Origin: Rubrivivax sp.
Lineage (GTDB): Bacteria > Pseudomonadota > Gammaproteobacteria > Burkholderiales > Burkholderiaceae_C
Length of the DNA stretch: 64,000 nt
Direction of reading: 5' to 3'
Assembly (NCBI GenBank): GCA_027490215.1
Contig: JAIXYO010000032.1
Location: forward strand, 1 to 64,000
Each line of letters begins with the position of its first letter. Within the stretch, counting starts at the first letter, position 1. The notes below the pieces were generated by a model that was given only the letters and a program-made list of their open reading frames with translations, was not told the origin of the DNA and searched no databases. Positions 48,908 to 58,792 of this stretch are shown one piece after another. Position numbers and translations under genes: made by a program.

Positions 48908-50512
48908 ATGCACGCACTGATTTCCGTATCCGACAAGACTGGCGTTCTCGAGCTCGCTCGTGGCTTGCATGCGCTGGGCATTCAACTCCTGTCTACCGGC
49001 GGCACCGCGAAACTGCTGGCCGATGGCGGTCTGCCCGTCACCGAGGTGGCCGATCACACCGGCTTTCCTGAGATGCTCGACGGCCGGGTCAAGACGCTGC
49101 ACCCGAAGATCCACGGTGGCCTTCTCGCGCGCCGCGACCTGCCCGAGCACCGCGCAGCGCTGACGGCGCACCACATCGACACCATCGATCTGCTGATCGT
49201 CAACCTGTACCCGTTTGAGGCCACGGTCGCGAAGCCCGGTTGCACCCTGGAAGACGCCATCGAGAACATCGACATCGGCGGCCCGGCCATGGTGCGCAGT
49301 GCGGCGAAGAACTGGGAACACGTGGCCGTGCTGACCGATGCCTCGCAGTACGCCGGCGTGCTGGCCGAGCTGCAGGCACACGGCGCGGTACAGCGCGCCA
49401 CGCGCTTCGCGCTGGCCGTCGCGGCCTTCAATCGCATCTCGAACTACGACGCCGCGATCAGCGATCACCTGTCGTCACTGACGCTGGCCAGCGGTGGCGA
49501 ACCCTCCCGCGCCGAGTACCCAGCGCAGAGCAACGGCCGCTTCGTCAAGCTGCAGGACCTGCGCTATGGCGAGAACCCGCACCAGAGTGCGGCGTTCTAC
49601 CGCGACCTTCATCCTGCCCCTGGCTCGCTGGTGACTGCGACGCAGCTGCAGGGAAAGGAGCTGTCGTACAACAACATCGCCGACGCCGACGCCGCGTGGG
49701 AGTGCGTCAAGTCATTCGGCCCCGATGATGCGCCGGCCGCCTGCGTGATCATCAAGCACGCCAACCCCTGTGGCGTCGCGGTGGGCGCCAACGCCGGTGA
49801 GGCCTACGCGCAGGCTTTCAAGACCGACCCGACCTCGGCCTTCGGCGGCATCATCGCCTTCAATGTCGAAGTCGACGCCGACGCGGCCAAGCGTGTCACC
49901 ACGCAGTTCGTCGAGGTGCTGATCGCGCCGTCGTACACGCCGGATGCGCTGGCAGTGCTGTCCGGCAAAACCAATATGCGGGTGCTGCAGATCCCTCTGG
50001 CAGGCGTCGATCGCAGTGGCGCCACCACCTGGTCGCGCGGGCGCAACCTGCAGGACATCAAGCGAATCGGCTCAGGCCTGCTGATCCAGAGCGCGGACAA
50101 CCGCGAGATCGCCCGGAGTGAGCTGAAGGTCGTCACGAAAGTCCAGCCGACCGAGGCCCAATGGCGCGACCTGCTGTTCGCCTGGAAGGTTGCCAAGTAT
50201 GTGAAGAGCAACGCGATCGTGTTCTGCGCTGGTGGCATGACGCTGGGCGTTGGCGCCGGCCAGATGAGCCGCATCGACTCGGCGCGTATCGCGAGCATCA
50301 AGGCTGCCAATGCGGGTCTGACCCTGGACAGCTCGGCTGTCGCCAGCGACGCCTTCTTCCCCTTCCGCGATGGGCTCGATGTGGTGTGCGAAGCGGGCGC
50401 GACGTCGGTCATTCAACCCGGTGGGTCAGTGCGGGATGATGAGGTGATTGCGGCCGCTGATGAGCGGGGGATTGCGATGGTGCTCACTGGAGTGAGGCAC
50501 TTTCGGCACTGA
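48908..50512 (+). CDS. purH: Bifunctional AICAR formyltransferase / IMP cyclohydrolase
   Basis: 534 residues. The N-terminal MGS-like cyclohydrolase domain begins [20 protein letters not shown] with [13 protein letters not shown]; the formyltransferase domain has [16 protein letters not shown] and [15 protein letters not shown] (catalytic Lys-His). It carries out the last two steps of IMP synthesis. It probably shares a transcript with dusB-fis. Confidence 0.99.
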   Translation: MHALISVSDKTGVLELARGLHALGIQLLSTGGTAKLLADGGLPVTEVADHTGFPEMLDGRVKTLHPKIHGGLLARRDLPEHRAALTAHHIDTIDLLIVNLYPFEATVAKPGCTLEDAIENIDIGGPAMVRSAAKNWEHVAVLTDASQYAGVLAELQAHGAVQRATRFALAVAAFNRISNYDAAISDHLSSLTLASGGEPSRAEYPAQSNGRFVKLQDLRYGENPHQSAAFYRDLHPAPGSLVTATQLQGKELSYNNIADADAAWECVKSFGPDDAPAACVIIKHANPCGVAVGANAGEAYAQAFKTDPTSAFGGIIAFNVEVDADAAKRVTTQFVEVLIAPSYTPDALAVLSGKTNMRVLQIPLAGVDRSGATTWSRGRNLQDIKRIGSGLLIQSADNREIARSELKVVTKVQPTEAQWRDLLFAWKVAKYVKSNAIVFCAGGMTLGVGAGQMSRIDSARIASIKAANAGLTLDSSAVASDAFFPFRDGLDVVCEAGATSVIQPGGSVRDDEVIAAADERGIAMVLTGVRHFRH

Positions 50513-50557
50513 TTCTTGCCTCGCGAGGCAGCGCGCCGGGATTCCGCCCCGGCGGGC

Positions 50558-50593
50558 GGGTCACTTTTTCTGCGGGGCCAGAAAAAGTAACCC
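50558..50593. terminator. Hairpin in the left repeat arm
   Basis: GGGTCACTTTTTCTG pairs with CAGAAAAAGTAACCC around CGGGGC, 14 of 15 positions complementary. It lies 46 bases after the purH stop and could end or stabilise the transcript; no terminal T run follows. Confidence 0.5.
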
Positions 50594-50840
50594 AAAAGAG
50601 GCCCTTGAACACCAGCCATTTGAGTAGCTCGCTTCGGCTACACGCCTACTTCAGGGTCTCTGGCCCGAGAACATGAACCGGACTACTTCAGTGGTGATCT
50701 CGCTCAGGTTCAAACATGCGCAATCCCTACGCCGCGACCCTGTCGGGTCCTCGGTAGGAGTTCTTGTGCCAAAGCCGTTGCAGTCCGCCTTTGTCCGAAG
50801 CGTGGTCACCAAATGGCTGGTGTTCGGGCACTCTTCTTTG

Positions 50841-50874
50841 GTGACTTTCTTCTGTGCCAGCAGAAGAAAGTTAC
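50841..50874. repeat. Hairpin in the right repeat arm
   Basis: GTGACTTTCTTCTG pairs with CAGAAGAAAGTTAC around TGCCAG, 13 of 14 positions complementary. It is the inverted counterpart of the hairpin at 50558-50593 with compensating changes in the stem, and lies 95 bases before ruvC. Confidence 0.7.
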
Positions 50875-50968
50875 TCGGCAGCCGGGCCGAAACCCGGCGC
50901 GCTGCAACGCACCTGCAAAAGTCATTCGCAGAAGCAACCAGACAGCGGCCGATCGCCAAGCCGATCTC

Positions 50969-51517
50969 ATGAGAATCCTCGGCATCGACCCCGGCCTGCG
51001 CGTCACCGGCTTCGGCGTCATCGAGTCCGAAGGTTCGAAGCTGCACTACATCGCCAGCGGCACGATCAAGACCGATGCGGTCGCCATCGGCGAGTTGCCG
51101 GCCCGCCTCAAGATCATCTTCGACGGAGTGCGTGAGGTCACCACACGCTACCAACCGAGCTGCGCAGCGGTCGAGATCGTGTTCGTCAACGTCAACCCGC
51201 AATCAACGCTGCTGCTGGGGCAGGCCCGCGGGGCAGCGATCACGGGTCTGGTCACTGGCGGTCTGGACGTGCATGAATACACCGCCTTGCAGATGAAGAA
51301 AGCCATCGTCGGCCACGGCCATGCCCGCAAGGAGCAGGTGCAGGAGATGGTGATGCGGCTGCTTCAGTTGCCCGGTCTGCCCAGCAAGGACGCGGCCGAT
51401 GCGCTGGGCCTCGCGATCTGCCATGCGCACGCCGGCGCGTCGTTCACCGCGATGGCGAAGGGCGCCACGCTGGCGCGCCGCTCGCATGCGCAGTTCAAGG
51501 GTGGGCGCACCTACTGA
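50969..51517 (+). CDS. ruvC: Holliday junction resolvase RuvC
   Basis: 182 residues from ATG 50969. The first catalytic Asp is in [16 protein letters not shown], the Glu in [20 protein letters not shown], and the last two Asp in [17 protein letters not shown]. It cuts four-way junctions with RuvAB. The frame is open upstream into the repeat element but similarity begins at this ATG. ruvA and ruvB are not in the window. Confidence 0.97.
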   Translation: MRILGIDPGLRVTGFGVIESEGSKLHYIASGTIKTDAVAIGELPARLKIIFDGVREVTTRYQPSCAAVEIVFVNVNPQSTLLLGQARGAAITGLVTGGLDVHEYTALQMKKAIVGHGHARKEQVQEMVMRLLQLPGLPSKDAADALGLAICHAHAGASFTAMAKGATLARRSHAQFKGGRTY

Positions 51518-51555
51518 ACCCGATGTGACGCTGGCCGCATCAGGCGCAGCGAGGT

Positions 51556-54093
51556 TCAGCGCATGGTCACCAGCGCCGCGGCTGAAAGGGCGCTCGTGTC
51601 GGCCTTGACGCCGGCGGGCTGAACGAGTGAGGTCAGCCAATCCACGTCCATCCACTGCACCAGCACCGGCTCCTTGCCGTGTTCGGTGTTCACCTGCATG
51701 GTCAGCAGTCCGCGGACCCAGGGTGCAAAAGACTGAAACCCGCGAGGCGACTCCTGCAGGGTGCGGCGATCGATGTCGGCGACGGCCAGCAGATCGTCCA
51801 CACGCAGGCCCATCAACGGCAGCTCGGGCCGCTGCGGACTGCGCAACACCAGCACCACACCGTCGCTGGGACGTGGCTCGTAGAGCACGCCGAACTGCTG
51901 ACGGGCGCAGATCACCGGCACCATCTGGTTTCCGCGCGGCGAGCGTGCATCGACCAGGCCCAGCTTTGCTGGATTGGTGTTGGGCGTACGCACAATTTCG
52001 GTTTTTGCTACCGCTTCGACCAACACCGAGGCTGGCAATGCAAGTCTCATCGCGCCCACCTGGAACACCGCCACCTCCATCGCCTCTGCAGGGTCGATCC
52101 GATCAGCGTTTGCAAGTGGTTGGTCGGACAGGTTCACCCGTCGCTGCTCCTCTGCGCCAAGCCTCAGTGCGACCACCGCGCTCAGGCGGTTGTCGTAGCC
52201 GTCGCTGGCCTTGAACTCCCGGTATCCCCGAGCCCGGATGCGGGCGCAGACATAGTAGGTTCCTTCGTGCGCGACGACGCCGTGTTCGCCGTGAACCTCG
52301 ATCAACGATCGGTCTATGGTGGCTTGCCCAGTCGACGCAATCACCCTGCTCGCGTCCTCGACGAACGCTGCAAAGCCGTTGCGCTCACCGAGGATTTCTT
52401 CGAGCATGTTCGTGAACTCTCGCGCCGCATTGAAAACGATGGCCATGCCGCCAAGCGGCTTGTTGCCGTCTTCGGCATCGTGAACCGCCGACAAGTAGAC
52501 ATAGGTTGGTCCTTCGGCATGAGTTCCGGTGTCTTCGAAGTCGCTCACCGCATACTTCTGCGAGTGGTTCAGCGACTGCGTCGCCGCGACCCAGCGTGGG
52601 TCAACCCTGGTGCCGACCAGTCCGGTTGCTTCGGCGGCGTGCGAAACGCCCCGGATCACGCCCTGGTTGTCGAAGGCGATCAAGCGGCTGTAGACGGTGT
52701 ACAGGCCGTTCACATGATCGAGCAGTGCATTCATGGCCCGCGTTTCTGAGCCGTCGTCCGGCGCGCGCAGCATCTTTTGCAAGGCAGGCGACAGCGCCCA
52801 CCACCGACAGTCATTCGCACGCTCGTACAGGTTGCGGTCCATGAGGTCGGTGGCCAGCGTGGCCAGCTGCTCGGCTCGCAACTGCATGCGGTTGATCGAG
52901 ATGCCATAGAGGTCCTTGATCGCCGTGTCGACACGTGCCCGTGTCCGCATCCCTGCCACGCTGACCTGGGTCAGCACTGCTTTCAGGTGTGCTTGCTTGT
53001 CGCTTTGGGCGCTGGCCATCAGGCGGCCGTTCCATACCGCGGTGCGCAGATCCCGGTTGATGCGCTGCGCCTCGCTGTTGATGGCGACCAGCTCCGGGCT
53101 GTCCAGCAGGATGTCCTCCACAACCGGCGCCGTGCCGTCTCGGTGTCTGAAGGCGGTCAGCAGCGACACCATCGCCTGGGCCCGCCAGGCCGGCCCGGGA
53201 TAGCCTTGGTAGCCCGGGCTGGCGCAGGCCACAGCCAGGTAGTCGCGCCCAGCAAACGACGTGCGAACCACCTGCCCGTTGACCACCGGTCGCAGCGTCA
53301 CCGAGGTCGGGACATGCCCCTCGTCGTTGGTCGCGATGACGCGGCCCGCTTCGTCGATCAGCACCAAGGCGACTTCGGGCGGCGCTTGGCCGTCGCCGCT
53401 GTGGAAGATGCGCTGCATTTCATCGATGAATCTGAATCGCAGCACCAGAACGCCGACGCTCGCACCGGCCGTGCTGGCAATGCGGTGGGCGTAAAGCAGA
53501 TCGGGCGTGTCTCCGCTGCCCAGGTCACTGACACGAAAGCGCTCGACATAGGCCGGCGCCTCCAAGGCCTCAGCGACGATGCTGTCGCTGCTGCGCACCA
53601 TGGTCTCGGTTGTGTCCATGCGGACCAGCACCTCGCCGGTCGGCGACAGCAGCACGATGTCGTCGTACACGGTGTACTTCGCCTGGTAATCGCGCAGGCG
53701 GTGCACCATGTCCGCGCGATGCGCCTGCTGGAAGTCGGCGTCGCCGCTGCAGAATTCCAGCACCACGTCGTCAGTGGCGAGGAAGCCGACGTCGGCCGTT
53801 CGTTCGTAGAGGTTGCGCACCAGGATGTCGATCGCGCACTGAGCCTGGGTCATCAGTTCGTCGCCCAGCGTGGTCTTTTGCTCATTGACCATGCGCTCGA
53901 TCAGGCGTTGCTGCAAATCGTTGAAGCGCTCACGCGTCTGGATCAGGGTTGGCAGGATCGGCGCCACTTCAAGGGGGCAACTGATCGCCGCGCTTGATTC
54001 GATCATTTGCCACAGCATCCCGAGGTCTCGAAGGTCGCGCTCGCAGGTCTTCACGCGATGCATGTGGTTTACCAGGTCGTCTTCTGCGGCCAT
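51556..54093 (-). CDS. Large soluble protein with duplicated Cache-like sensor halves and C-terminal CheW domain
   Basis: 845 residues, no signal peptide and no membrane segment. Two halves repeat the same pattern: RNLYERTADVGFLATD near 93-108 then YTVYDDIVLLSPTGEVLV near 140-157, and RNLYERANDCRWWALS near 420-435 then YTVYSRLIAFDNQGVIRG near 465-482; each is followed by beta-rich sequence with phrases such as GRVIATNDEG or SRVIASTGQ, like double Cache domains. Residues about 672-825 form a CheW-like domain (VAVFQVGAMRLALPASVLVE and GLRVDDLLAV). No methyl-accepting, kinase or output domain is seen. It would link a small-molecule signal to a chemotaxis-type array from the cytoplasm. No other che gene is nearby; ruvC converges on it. 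Confidence 0.8.
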   Translation of the reverse strand: MAAEDDLVNHMHRVKTCERDLRDLGMLWQMIESSAAISCPLEVAPILPTLIQTRERFNDLQQRLIERMVNEQKTTLGDELMTQAQCAIDILVRNLYERTADVGFLATDDVVLEFCSGDADFQQAHRADMVHRLRDYQAKYTVYDDIVLLSPTGEVLVRMDTTETMVRSSDSIVAEALEAPAYVERFRVSDLGSGDTPDLLYAHRIASTAGASVGVLVLRFRFIDEMQRIFHSGDGQAPPEVALVLIDEAGRVIATNDEGHVPTSVTLRPVVNGQVVRTSFAGRDYLAVACASPGYQGYPGPAWRAQAMVSLLTAFRHRDGTAPVVEDILLDSPELVAINSEAQRINRDLRTAVWNGRLMASAQSDKQAHLKAVLTQVSVAGMRTRARVDTAIKDLYGISINRMQLRAEQLATLATDLMDRNLYERANDCRWWALSPALQKMLRAPDDGSETRAMNALLDHVNGLYTVYSRLIAFDNQGVIRGVSHAAEATGLVGTRVDPRWVAATQSLNHSQKYAVSDFEDTGTHAEGPTYVYLSAVHDAEDGNKPLGGMAIVFNAAREFTNMLEEILGERNGFAAFVEDASRVIASTGQATIDRSLIEVHGEHGVVAHEGTYYVCARIRARGYREFKASDGYDNRLSAVVALRLGAEEQRRVNLSDQPLANADRIDPAEAMEVAVFQVGAMRLALPASVLVEAVAKTEIVRTPNTNPAKLGLVDARSPRGNQMVPVICARQQFGVLYEPRPSDGVVLVLRSPQRPELPLMGLRVDDLLAVADIDRRTLQESPRGFQSFAPWVRGLLTMQVNTEHGKEPVLVQWMDVDWLTSLVQPAGVKADTSALSAAALVTMR

Positions 54094-54305
54094 CCCGGGC
54101 TCTCCTGCAAATCAGGTGCCCAGTCTAAGAATGCTGCGCCGCAGCTAAGGCTTGAACTCGACCTCGGTCACACCCTTTTTCCCGTTTTGCTGCGGCGTGG
54201 CTTTGTCAAACGGCCGGTTCGTGGCGATTGGCAAGCGCGTCGCTCTCGGCAACCTACAATTTTTGGCGCGAAACCTTTCTGCCCGTAGCCACCGAAAGCC
54301 GACCG

Positions 54306-55241
54306 ATGAACCTTCCCACGCCCGTCCCCGCCGCAGACAGCGCTTCGCTGACGGTCGATCTGTCTCACATCGCCGCGCGCGACAAGGCCGAGATCCTGGC
54401 CCAGGCCCTGCCCTACATCCGCAAGTTCCACGGCAAGACCATCGTCATCAAGTACGGCGGCAATGCGATGACCGACCCGGCGTTGCAGCAGGACTTCGCC
54501 GAGGACGTGGTGCTGCTGAAACTGGTCGGCCTGAACCCGGTGGTGGTGCACGGCGGCGGGCCGCAGATCGAGGAGGCGCTGGCCAAGATCGGCAAGAAGG
54601 GCACCTTCATCCAGGGCATGCGGGTGACCGACGACGAGACGATGGAAGTTGTCGAATGGGTGCTGGCCGGCCAGGTGCAGCAGGACATCGTCGGCCTGAT
54701 CAATGTGGCCGGCGGCAAGGCGGTCGGGCTGACGGGGCGTGATGGCGGCCTCATCCGAGCGCGCAAGCTGCGCATGACTGATCTGAAGGACCCGACGAAG
54801 GAGCACGATGTGGGTCAGGTCGGCGAGATCGAGTCGATCGACCCCAGCGTGGTCAAGGCGCTGCAGGACGATCAGTTCATCCCGGTGATCTCGCCGCTCG
54901 GCTTTGGCGCCAACAACGAGAACTACAACATCAACGCCGACGTGGTCGCCGGCAAGCTGGCCGAAGTGCTGAAGGCCGAGAAGCTGATCATGCTGACCAA
55001 CATCCCCGGCGTGCTCGACAAGAACGGGAAGCTGCTGACCAACCTGACAGCGCGCGAGATCGACGAGCTCTTTGCCGATGGCACGATCAGTGGCGGCATG
55101 CTTCCGAAGATCGCCAGCGCGCTCGACGCCGCGAAGAACGGAGTCAACACGGTGCACATCATCGATGGGCGCGTGCCGCACGCCATGTTGCTGGAAGTGC
55201 TGACCGAGCAGGCCTACGGCACGATGATCCGATCGCATTGA
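54306..55241 (+). CDS. argB: Acetylglutamate kinase
   Basis: 311 residues from ATG 54306. Motifs are [35 protein letters not shown] and [18 protein letters not shown]. It phosphorylates N-acetylglutamate in arginine synthesis and is usually inhibited by arginine. The 212 bases upstream separate it from the divergent CheW-domain gene. The start is likely [14 protein letters not shown]; about 15 N-terminal residues exceed shorter homologues. Its stop overlaps the next start by one base (TGATG). Confidence 0.96.
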   Translation: MNLPTPVPAADSASLTVDLSHIAARDKAEILAQALPYIRKFHGKTIVIKYGGNAMTDPALQQDFAEDVVLLKLVGLNPVVVHGGGPQIEEALAKIGKKGTFIQGMRVTDDETMEVVEWVLAGQVQQDIVGLINVAGGKAVGLTGRDGGLIRARKLRMTDLKDPTKEHDVGQVGEIESIDPSVVKALQDDQFIPVISPLGFGANNENYNINADVVAGKLAEVLKAEKLIMLTNIPGVLDKNGKLLTNLTAREIDELFADGTISGGMLPKIASALDAAKNGVNTVHIIDGRVPHAMLLEVLTEQAYGTMIRSH

Positions 55242-55948
55242 TGTCATCCAATCGTCGGGTTTGGCTGTTCGACCTCGACAACACGCTGCACGACGCCAGT
55301 CACGCGTCATTCGGACCGACCAACGAGGCGATGACGCAGTACATCGTCGACCATCTGGGCTTGCCCCATGCCGAGGCGGGCGCGCTTCGCCAGCACTACT
55401 GGCTGCACTACGGTGCCACGATGCTCGGCCTGGTTCGCCACCACGGTGTGAAGGCAGCGCACTTCCTCGAAGCCACCCACCAACTGCCCGGCCTGGAAGC
55501 GCGCTTGCGCACCAGCGCGCATGACCGTGCTGCACTGCGCCGCTTGCCCGGGCGCAAGTTCATCCTGACCAATGCGCCGCGCGCCTTCGCGCTGCGGGTG
55601 CTGAACACCCTGCGCCTGGCAAGCTGCTTCGATGGCGTCATCAGCATCGAGGACATGACGATGTTCGGTCACCACCGGCCGAAGCCGGATGCGCGCATGT
55701 TTCGCTGCATGGCGGCCCGGCTGAAGGTGCCGCCGCATCGTTGTACGCTGATCGAGGACACGCTGGAGCACCAGCGCGCAGCGCGCAGCATCGGCATGCG
55801 TACCGTGTGGATGCAGCGCTACCTGCGCCCCTTGCGGCAACGGGGTGAACCCCGGAGATCGGGGGGAGGCGTCGGTGTTCACCCTTGCCATCGGCCCGCC
55901 TATGTGTGTGCCAGAATCAAATCGCTACAGGGTTTGTTGGTGCTGTAG
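55241..55948 (+). CDS. HAD-superfamily pyrimidine 5'-nucleotidase-like phosphatase
   Basis: 235 residues. The catalytic Asp pair is in WLFDLDNTLHDASH, motif II in FILTNAPRAFALRVL, and motif III/IV in RPKPDARMF and CTLIEDTLEHQRAA. It resembles the yeast Sdt1-like pyrimidine nucleotidase group often following argB in betaproteobacteria. The end (after residue 200) is Arg/Gly-rich and then HRPAYVCARIKSLQGLL. Confidence 0.88.
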   Translation: MSSNRRVWLFDLDNTLHDASHASFGPTNEAMTQYIVDHLGLPHAEAGALRQHYWLHYGATMLGLVRHHGVKAAHFLEATHQLPGLEARLRTSAHDRAALRRLPGRKFILTNAPRAFALRVLNTLRLASCFDGVISIEDMTMFGHHRPKPDARMFRCMAARLKVPPHRCTLIEDTLEHQRAARSIGMRTVWMQRYLRPLRQRGEPRRSGGGVGVHPCHRPAYVCARIKSLQGLLVL

Positions 55949-55972
55949 CGCCCCTCCAGCGGTGCCCGCGCA

Positions 55973-56653
55973 ATGACGAATCGCCCCGACGACGACACAC
56001 TGGACAGCGACGGCGACACGGCTGGCTTGCTGCTCCCCGATGGGGCTGCATCGCACCATCCCGATACCGGGCGCAAGCGACCGAAGCCTGGCGAGCGCCG
56101 CACGCAGATCCTGCAAACGCTCGCCGGCATGCTTGAACAACCAGGCGCCGACAGAGTCACCACCGCCGCACTGGCAGCGCGCCTCGGTGTGAGCGAAGCG
56201 GCGCTGTACAGGCACTTCGCCAGCAAGGCGCAGATGTTCGAGGGACTGATCGAGTTCATCGAAAGCAGCGTGTTCACGCTGGTCAACCAGATCAACGAGC
56301 GTGAGCCCTCCGGTGTGCAGCAGGCCTGCAAGGTGGTCACGCTGTTGTTGCAGTTCGGCGAGAAGAACCCGGGCATGACCCGTGTGATGGTGGGTGATGC
56401 GTTGGTTTTCGAACACGACCGGCTGGTCGCGCGGATGAACCAGTTCTTCGATCGGATCGAGTCGCAGCTGCGCCAGAGCCTGCGCAGTGCGGGTGATGCC
56501 GCTGGGTCGCTGACCGCTTCGGCCGATGCGAACGCGCGGGCTTCAGTGCTGACCTCATTCGCCATCGGCCGTCTGCAGCGCTACGCCCGCTCGGGCTTCA
56601 AGCGCCAGCCGACCGAGCATCTCGAAGCGGCGCTGAGGCTGATCGTCGCTTGA
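55973..56653 (+). CDS. slmA: Nucleoid occlusion factor SlmA (TetR family)
   Basis: 226 residues. An acidic N-terminal tail of about 35 residues precedes the DNA-binding domain RRTQILQTLAGMLEQPGADR, with TTAALAARLGVSEAALYRHF as helix-turn-helix and SKAQMFEGLIEFIESSVFTL following. SlmA bound to DNA blocks FtsZ assembly over the nucleoid. It is 24 bases after the HAD gene, in line with the betaproteobacterial order argB-HAD-slmA. Confidence 0.92.
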   Translation: MTNRPDDDTLDSDGDTAGLLLPDGAASHHPDTGRKRPKPGERRTQILQTLAGMLEQPGADRVTTAALAARLGVSEAALYRHFASKAQMFEGLIEFIESSVFTLVNQINEREPSGVQQACKVVTLLLQFGEKNPGMTRVMVGDALVFEHDRLVARMNQFFDRIESQLRQSLRSAGDAAGSLTASADANARASVLTSFAIGRLQRYARSGFKRQPTEHLEAALRLIVA

Positions 56654-56672
56654 ATCCGGCGCTGCCAGCGCC

Positions 56673-57335
56673 ATGGTCGTCGGCATGCTGACGGTCAACG
56701 TGGCCGGCGAGCCGCTGACGCTAATGCCCGAGAAGGCTGCCTTCCTTGCCGAGCGGCAGCTTCTGCTGATTGCCGACGCACACTTCGGCAAGGCTGTGTC
56801 GTTTCGCCGACTCGGCGTGCCGGTGCCGCAAGGCAGCACTGCCGATAACCTGGCGACGCTGGATGCACTGGTGGCGAGATGTGACATCCGCCGCATCGTG
56901 TTCCTCGGCGACCTGCTGCATTCCGCCCACGCGCAGTCGGCAGCGACGCAGGCGGCGGTGGCGCTGTGGCGAGAAGCACACCGCGATCTCAGCCTCACGC
57001 TGGTGCGCGGTAACCACGACGATCATGCCGGCGACCCCCCGGCGGCACTGGGCATCGAGGTGGTCGACGAGCCGCTGCGCCTCGGCCCTTGGGCACTCTG
57101 CCATCACCCGAATGCGCAACCCGACGGCTATGTGCTGTCGGGGCACCTGCATCCCTGCATCAGGTTACAGGGGCGAGCCCGCGAGCGGTTGCGTCTGCCG
57201 TGCTTCTGGTTCGGCGACCGAGTCGGCGTGCTGCCGGCTTTCGGTGGGTTCACCGGGATGCACCCGATCGAAGCGCAGCCGCAAGACCGCGTTTACGCGC
57301 TGACGGGTGATGGCGTGGTCCAAGTGCCGGCTTGA
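56673..57335 (+). CDS. PdeM-like metallophosphoesterase
   Basis: 220 residues (an ATG at 56685 is an alternative start). Metallophosphatase motifs are LLLIADAHFGKA, FLGDLLHSAH, LVRGNHDDHAG and LSGHLHP. It resembles the PdeM/YkuE-like nucleases annotated as ligase-associated DNA damage proteins, but no such ligase is nearby, so that role is not supported by context. It is 19 bases after slmA. Confidence 0.85.
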   Translation: MVVGMLTVNVAGEPLTLMPEKAAFLAERQLLLIADAHFGKAVSFRRLGVPVPQGSTADNLATLDALVARCDIRRIVFLGDLLHSAHAQSAATQAAVALWREAHRDLSLTLVRGNHDDHAGDPPAALGIEVVDEPLRLGPWALCHHPNAQPDGYVLSGHLHPCIRLQGRARERLRLPCFWFGDRVGVLPAFGGFTGMHPIEAQPQDRVYALTGDGVVQVPA

Positions 57336-57407
57336 CGCGAAGTCGAGCCCCCGCCGCTCGATACACTGACTCCCTCCCGCCCCGCGTGCCCCGGTACACG
57401 AAATCCG

Positions 57408-58289
57408 ATGTCGACCCCTTCCGACCCCCTGTTGCAGCTGATCGCCCGCGCCGAGGCGCTGATGGTCAGGCTGGAAGCGGTTCTGCCGCACCCGCTCGCA
57501 GCGCCCGACTGGAGCGCTTCGATCGCTTACCGATACCGACGTCGCAGCTCGGGAGGCAGTGCGTTGGAACCGGTGCGTCACGTGGCGCAGATCAGCCTCG
57601 ACGATTTGGTGGAAGTCGAGCCGCAGAAAGACCGGCTGCTGCGCAACACCGAACAGTTCGTGGCCGGCCGTGCCGCCAACAATGTGCTGCTGACCGGCGC
57701 GCGCGGCACCGGCAAGAGCTCGCTGATCAAGGCCTGTCTGAACGAGTTCGCACCGCAGGGCCTGCGGCTGATCGAGGTCGACAAGGCCGATCTGGTTGAT
57801 CTGCCCGACATCGTCGACCTGGTCGCCGAGCGTGCCGAGCGCTTCATCGTCTATTGCGACGACCTCAGCTTCGAAGAGGGCGAACCGGGCTACAAGGCGC
57901 TCAAGTCCATCCTGGACGGCTCGGTGTCGCAGGCTTCGGACAACGTGCTGATCTACGCCACCAGCAACCGCCGCCACCTGCTGCCCGAGTACATGGCGGA
58001 AAACCTGACCTACCAGCACCTGGAGAACGGCGAGGTGCATCCGGGCGAGGTGGTCGAAGAAAAGATTTCGCTGAGCGAGCGGTTCGGCCTGTGGATCAGC
58101 TTCTACCCGTTCACCCAGGACGAATACCTGGCCATCGTGGCGCAGTGGCTGCGCGGTTTCGGCGTCAGCGAAGCCGCGATCGAGGCGGCACGGCCCGAAA
58201 GCCTGGTCTGGGCGCTGGAGCGGGGTTCTCGCTCAGGGCGGGTCGCCTTCCAGTTCGCCAAGGACTACAGCGGACGGCAGCCGCGGTGA
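57408..58289 (+). CDS. DUF815-family AAA ATPase
   Basis: 293 residues. Walker A is TGARGTGKSSLIKACL, Walker B is in RFIVYCDDLSFEEGE, and sensor sequence YATSNRRHLLPEYMAENL follows. The family is widespread but its substrate is unknown. The end overlaps the mutT start as GTGA. A 72-base gap separates it from the phosphoesterase gene. Confidence 0.93.
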   Translation: MSTPSDPLLQLIARAEALMVRLEAVLPHPLAAPDWSASIAYRYRRRSSGGSALEPVRHVAQISLDDLVEVEPQKDRLLRNTEQFVAGRAANNVLLTGARGTGKSSLIKACLNEFAPQGLRLIEVDKADLVDLPDIVDLVAERAERFIVYCDDLSFEEGEPGYKALKSILDGSVSQASDNVLIYATSNRRHLLPEYMAENLTYQHLENGEVHPGEVVEEKISLSERFGLWISFYPFTQDEYLAIVAQWLRGFGVSEAAIEAARPESLVWALERGSRSGRVAFQFAKDYSGRQPR

Positions 58290-58750
58290 GTGAGTCGAAG
58301 AGTTCGCCGGTTGACGTCGAGCCGATCGAACCCCGCCATCCGGTGGATGTCGCGGTGGGCGTCTTGATCGACGCCGATGGCCGCTTCCTGATGACCTCGC
58401 GCCCCGAGGGCAAGGTTTACGCCGGGTACTGGGAGTTCCCGGGTGGCAAGCTTGAATCGGGCGAAAGTGTCGATGCCGCGCTGCGCCGCGAACTGCACGA
58501 GGAACTCGGCATCGTCATTGGCGAGGTGCATCCCTGGCAGGTCGAGCTGGTTGATTACCCGCATGCCCTGGTGCGGCTGCACTTCTGCAAGGTGTATGCG
58601 TGGCAGGGAGACTTCGAGATGCGCGAAGCGCAGACGATGGCCTGGCAAACCCTGCCGGTCGAGGTGGTGCCGGTTCTGCCGGGCACCATCCCGGTGCTTC
58701 GCTGGTTCGCCGAGGAACGGCAGCACGACGGCCCTACCCATCGCGGGTGA
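58286..58750 (+). CDS. mutT: MutT-type Nudix hydrolase (8-oxo-dGTP pyrophosphatase)
   Basis: 154 residues from GTG 58286, overlapping the previous stop. The Nudix box is GGKLESGESVDAALRRELHE followed by ELGI, preceded by RPEGKVYAGYWEFPG, which is typical of MutT. It sanitises oxidised guanine nucleotides. The Ser/Asp/Glu-rich first 20 residues are not conserved. Confidence 0.93.
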   Translation: MSESKSSPVDVEPIEPRHPVDVAVGVLIDADGRFLMTSRPEGKVYAGYWEFPGGKLESGESVDAALRRELHEELGIVIGEVHPWQVELVDYPHALVRLHFCKVYAWQGDFEMREAQTMAWQTLPVEVVPVLPGTIPVLRWFAEERQHDGPTHRG

Positions 58751-58792
58751 GCACGCCGCGGCCAGGATGAACCCGGTTGCTACACTGCTCTG

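Larger units (their letters stand above)
50528..50905. repeat. Imperfect inverted-repeat element between purH and ruvC
   Basis: Left arm 50528-50622 and right arm 50810-50905 are inverted copies with small indels: both outer ends read GCAGCGCGCCGGG (right arm in reverse complement) and both inner ends AACACCAGCCATTTG. Similarity extends weakly to CGCTTCGG on each side (50630-50637 and 50795-50802). Each arm also contains its own hairpin. The centre (50638-50794) holds no gene. It resembles the intergenic GGTCACTTTCTT...GAAAGTAACC repeats common in Burkholderiales. The 456-base gap holds nothing else recognised. Confidence 0.8.

Noticed and set aside
50813-50968. An in-frame upstream extension of RuvC into the repeat element
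   Set aside because: The added residues derive from the inverted repeat and RuvC similarity starts at MRILGIDPG.
54168-55535. A 455-codon open frame on the minus strand across argB and the HAD gene
   Set aside because: Both plus-strand genes are well supported and the antisense frame shows no family features.
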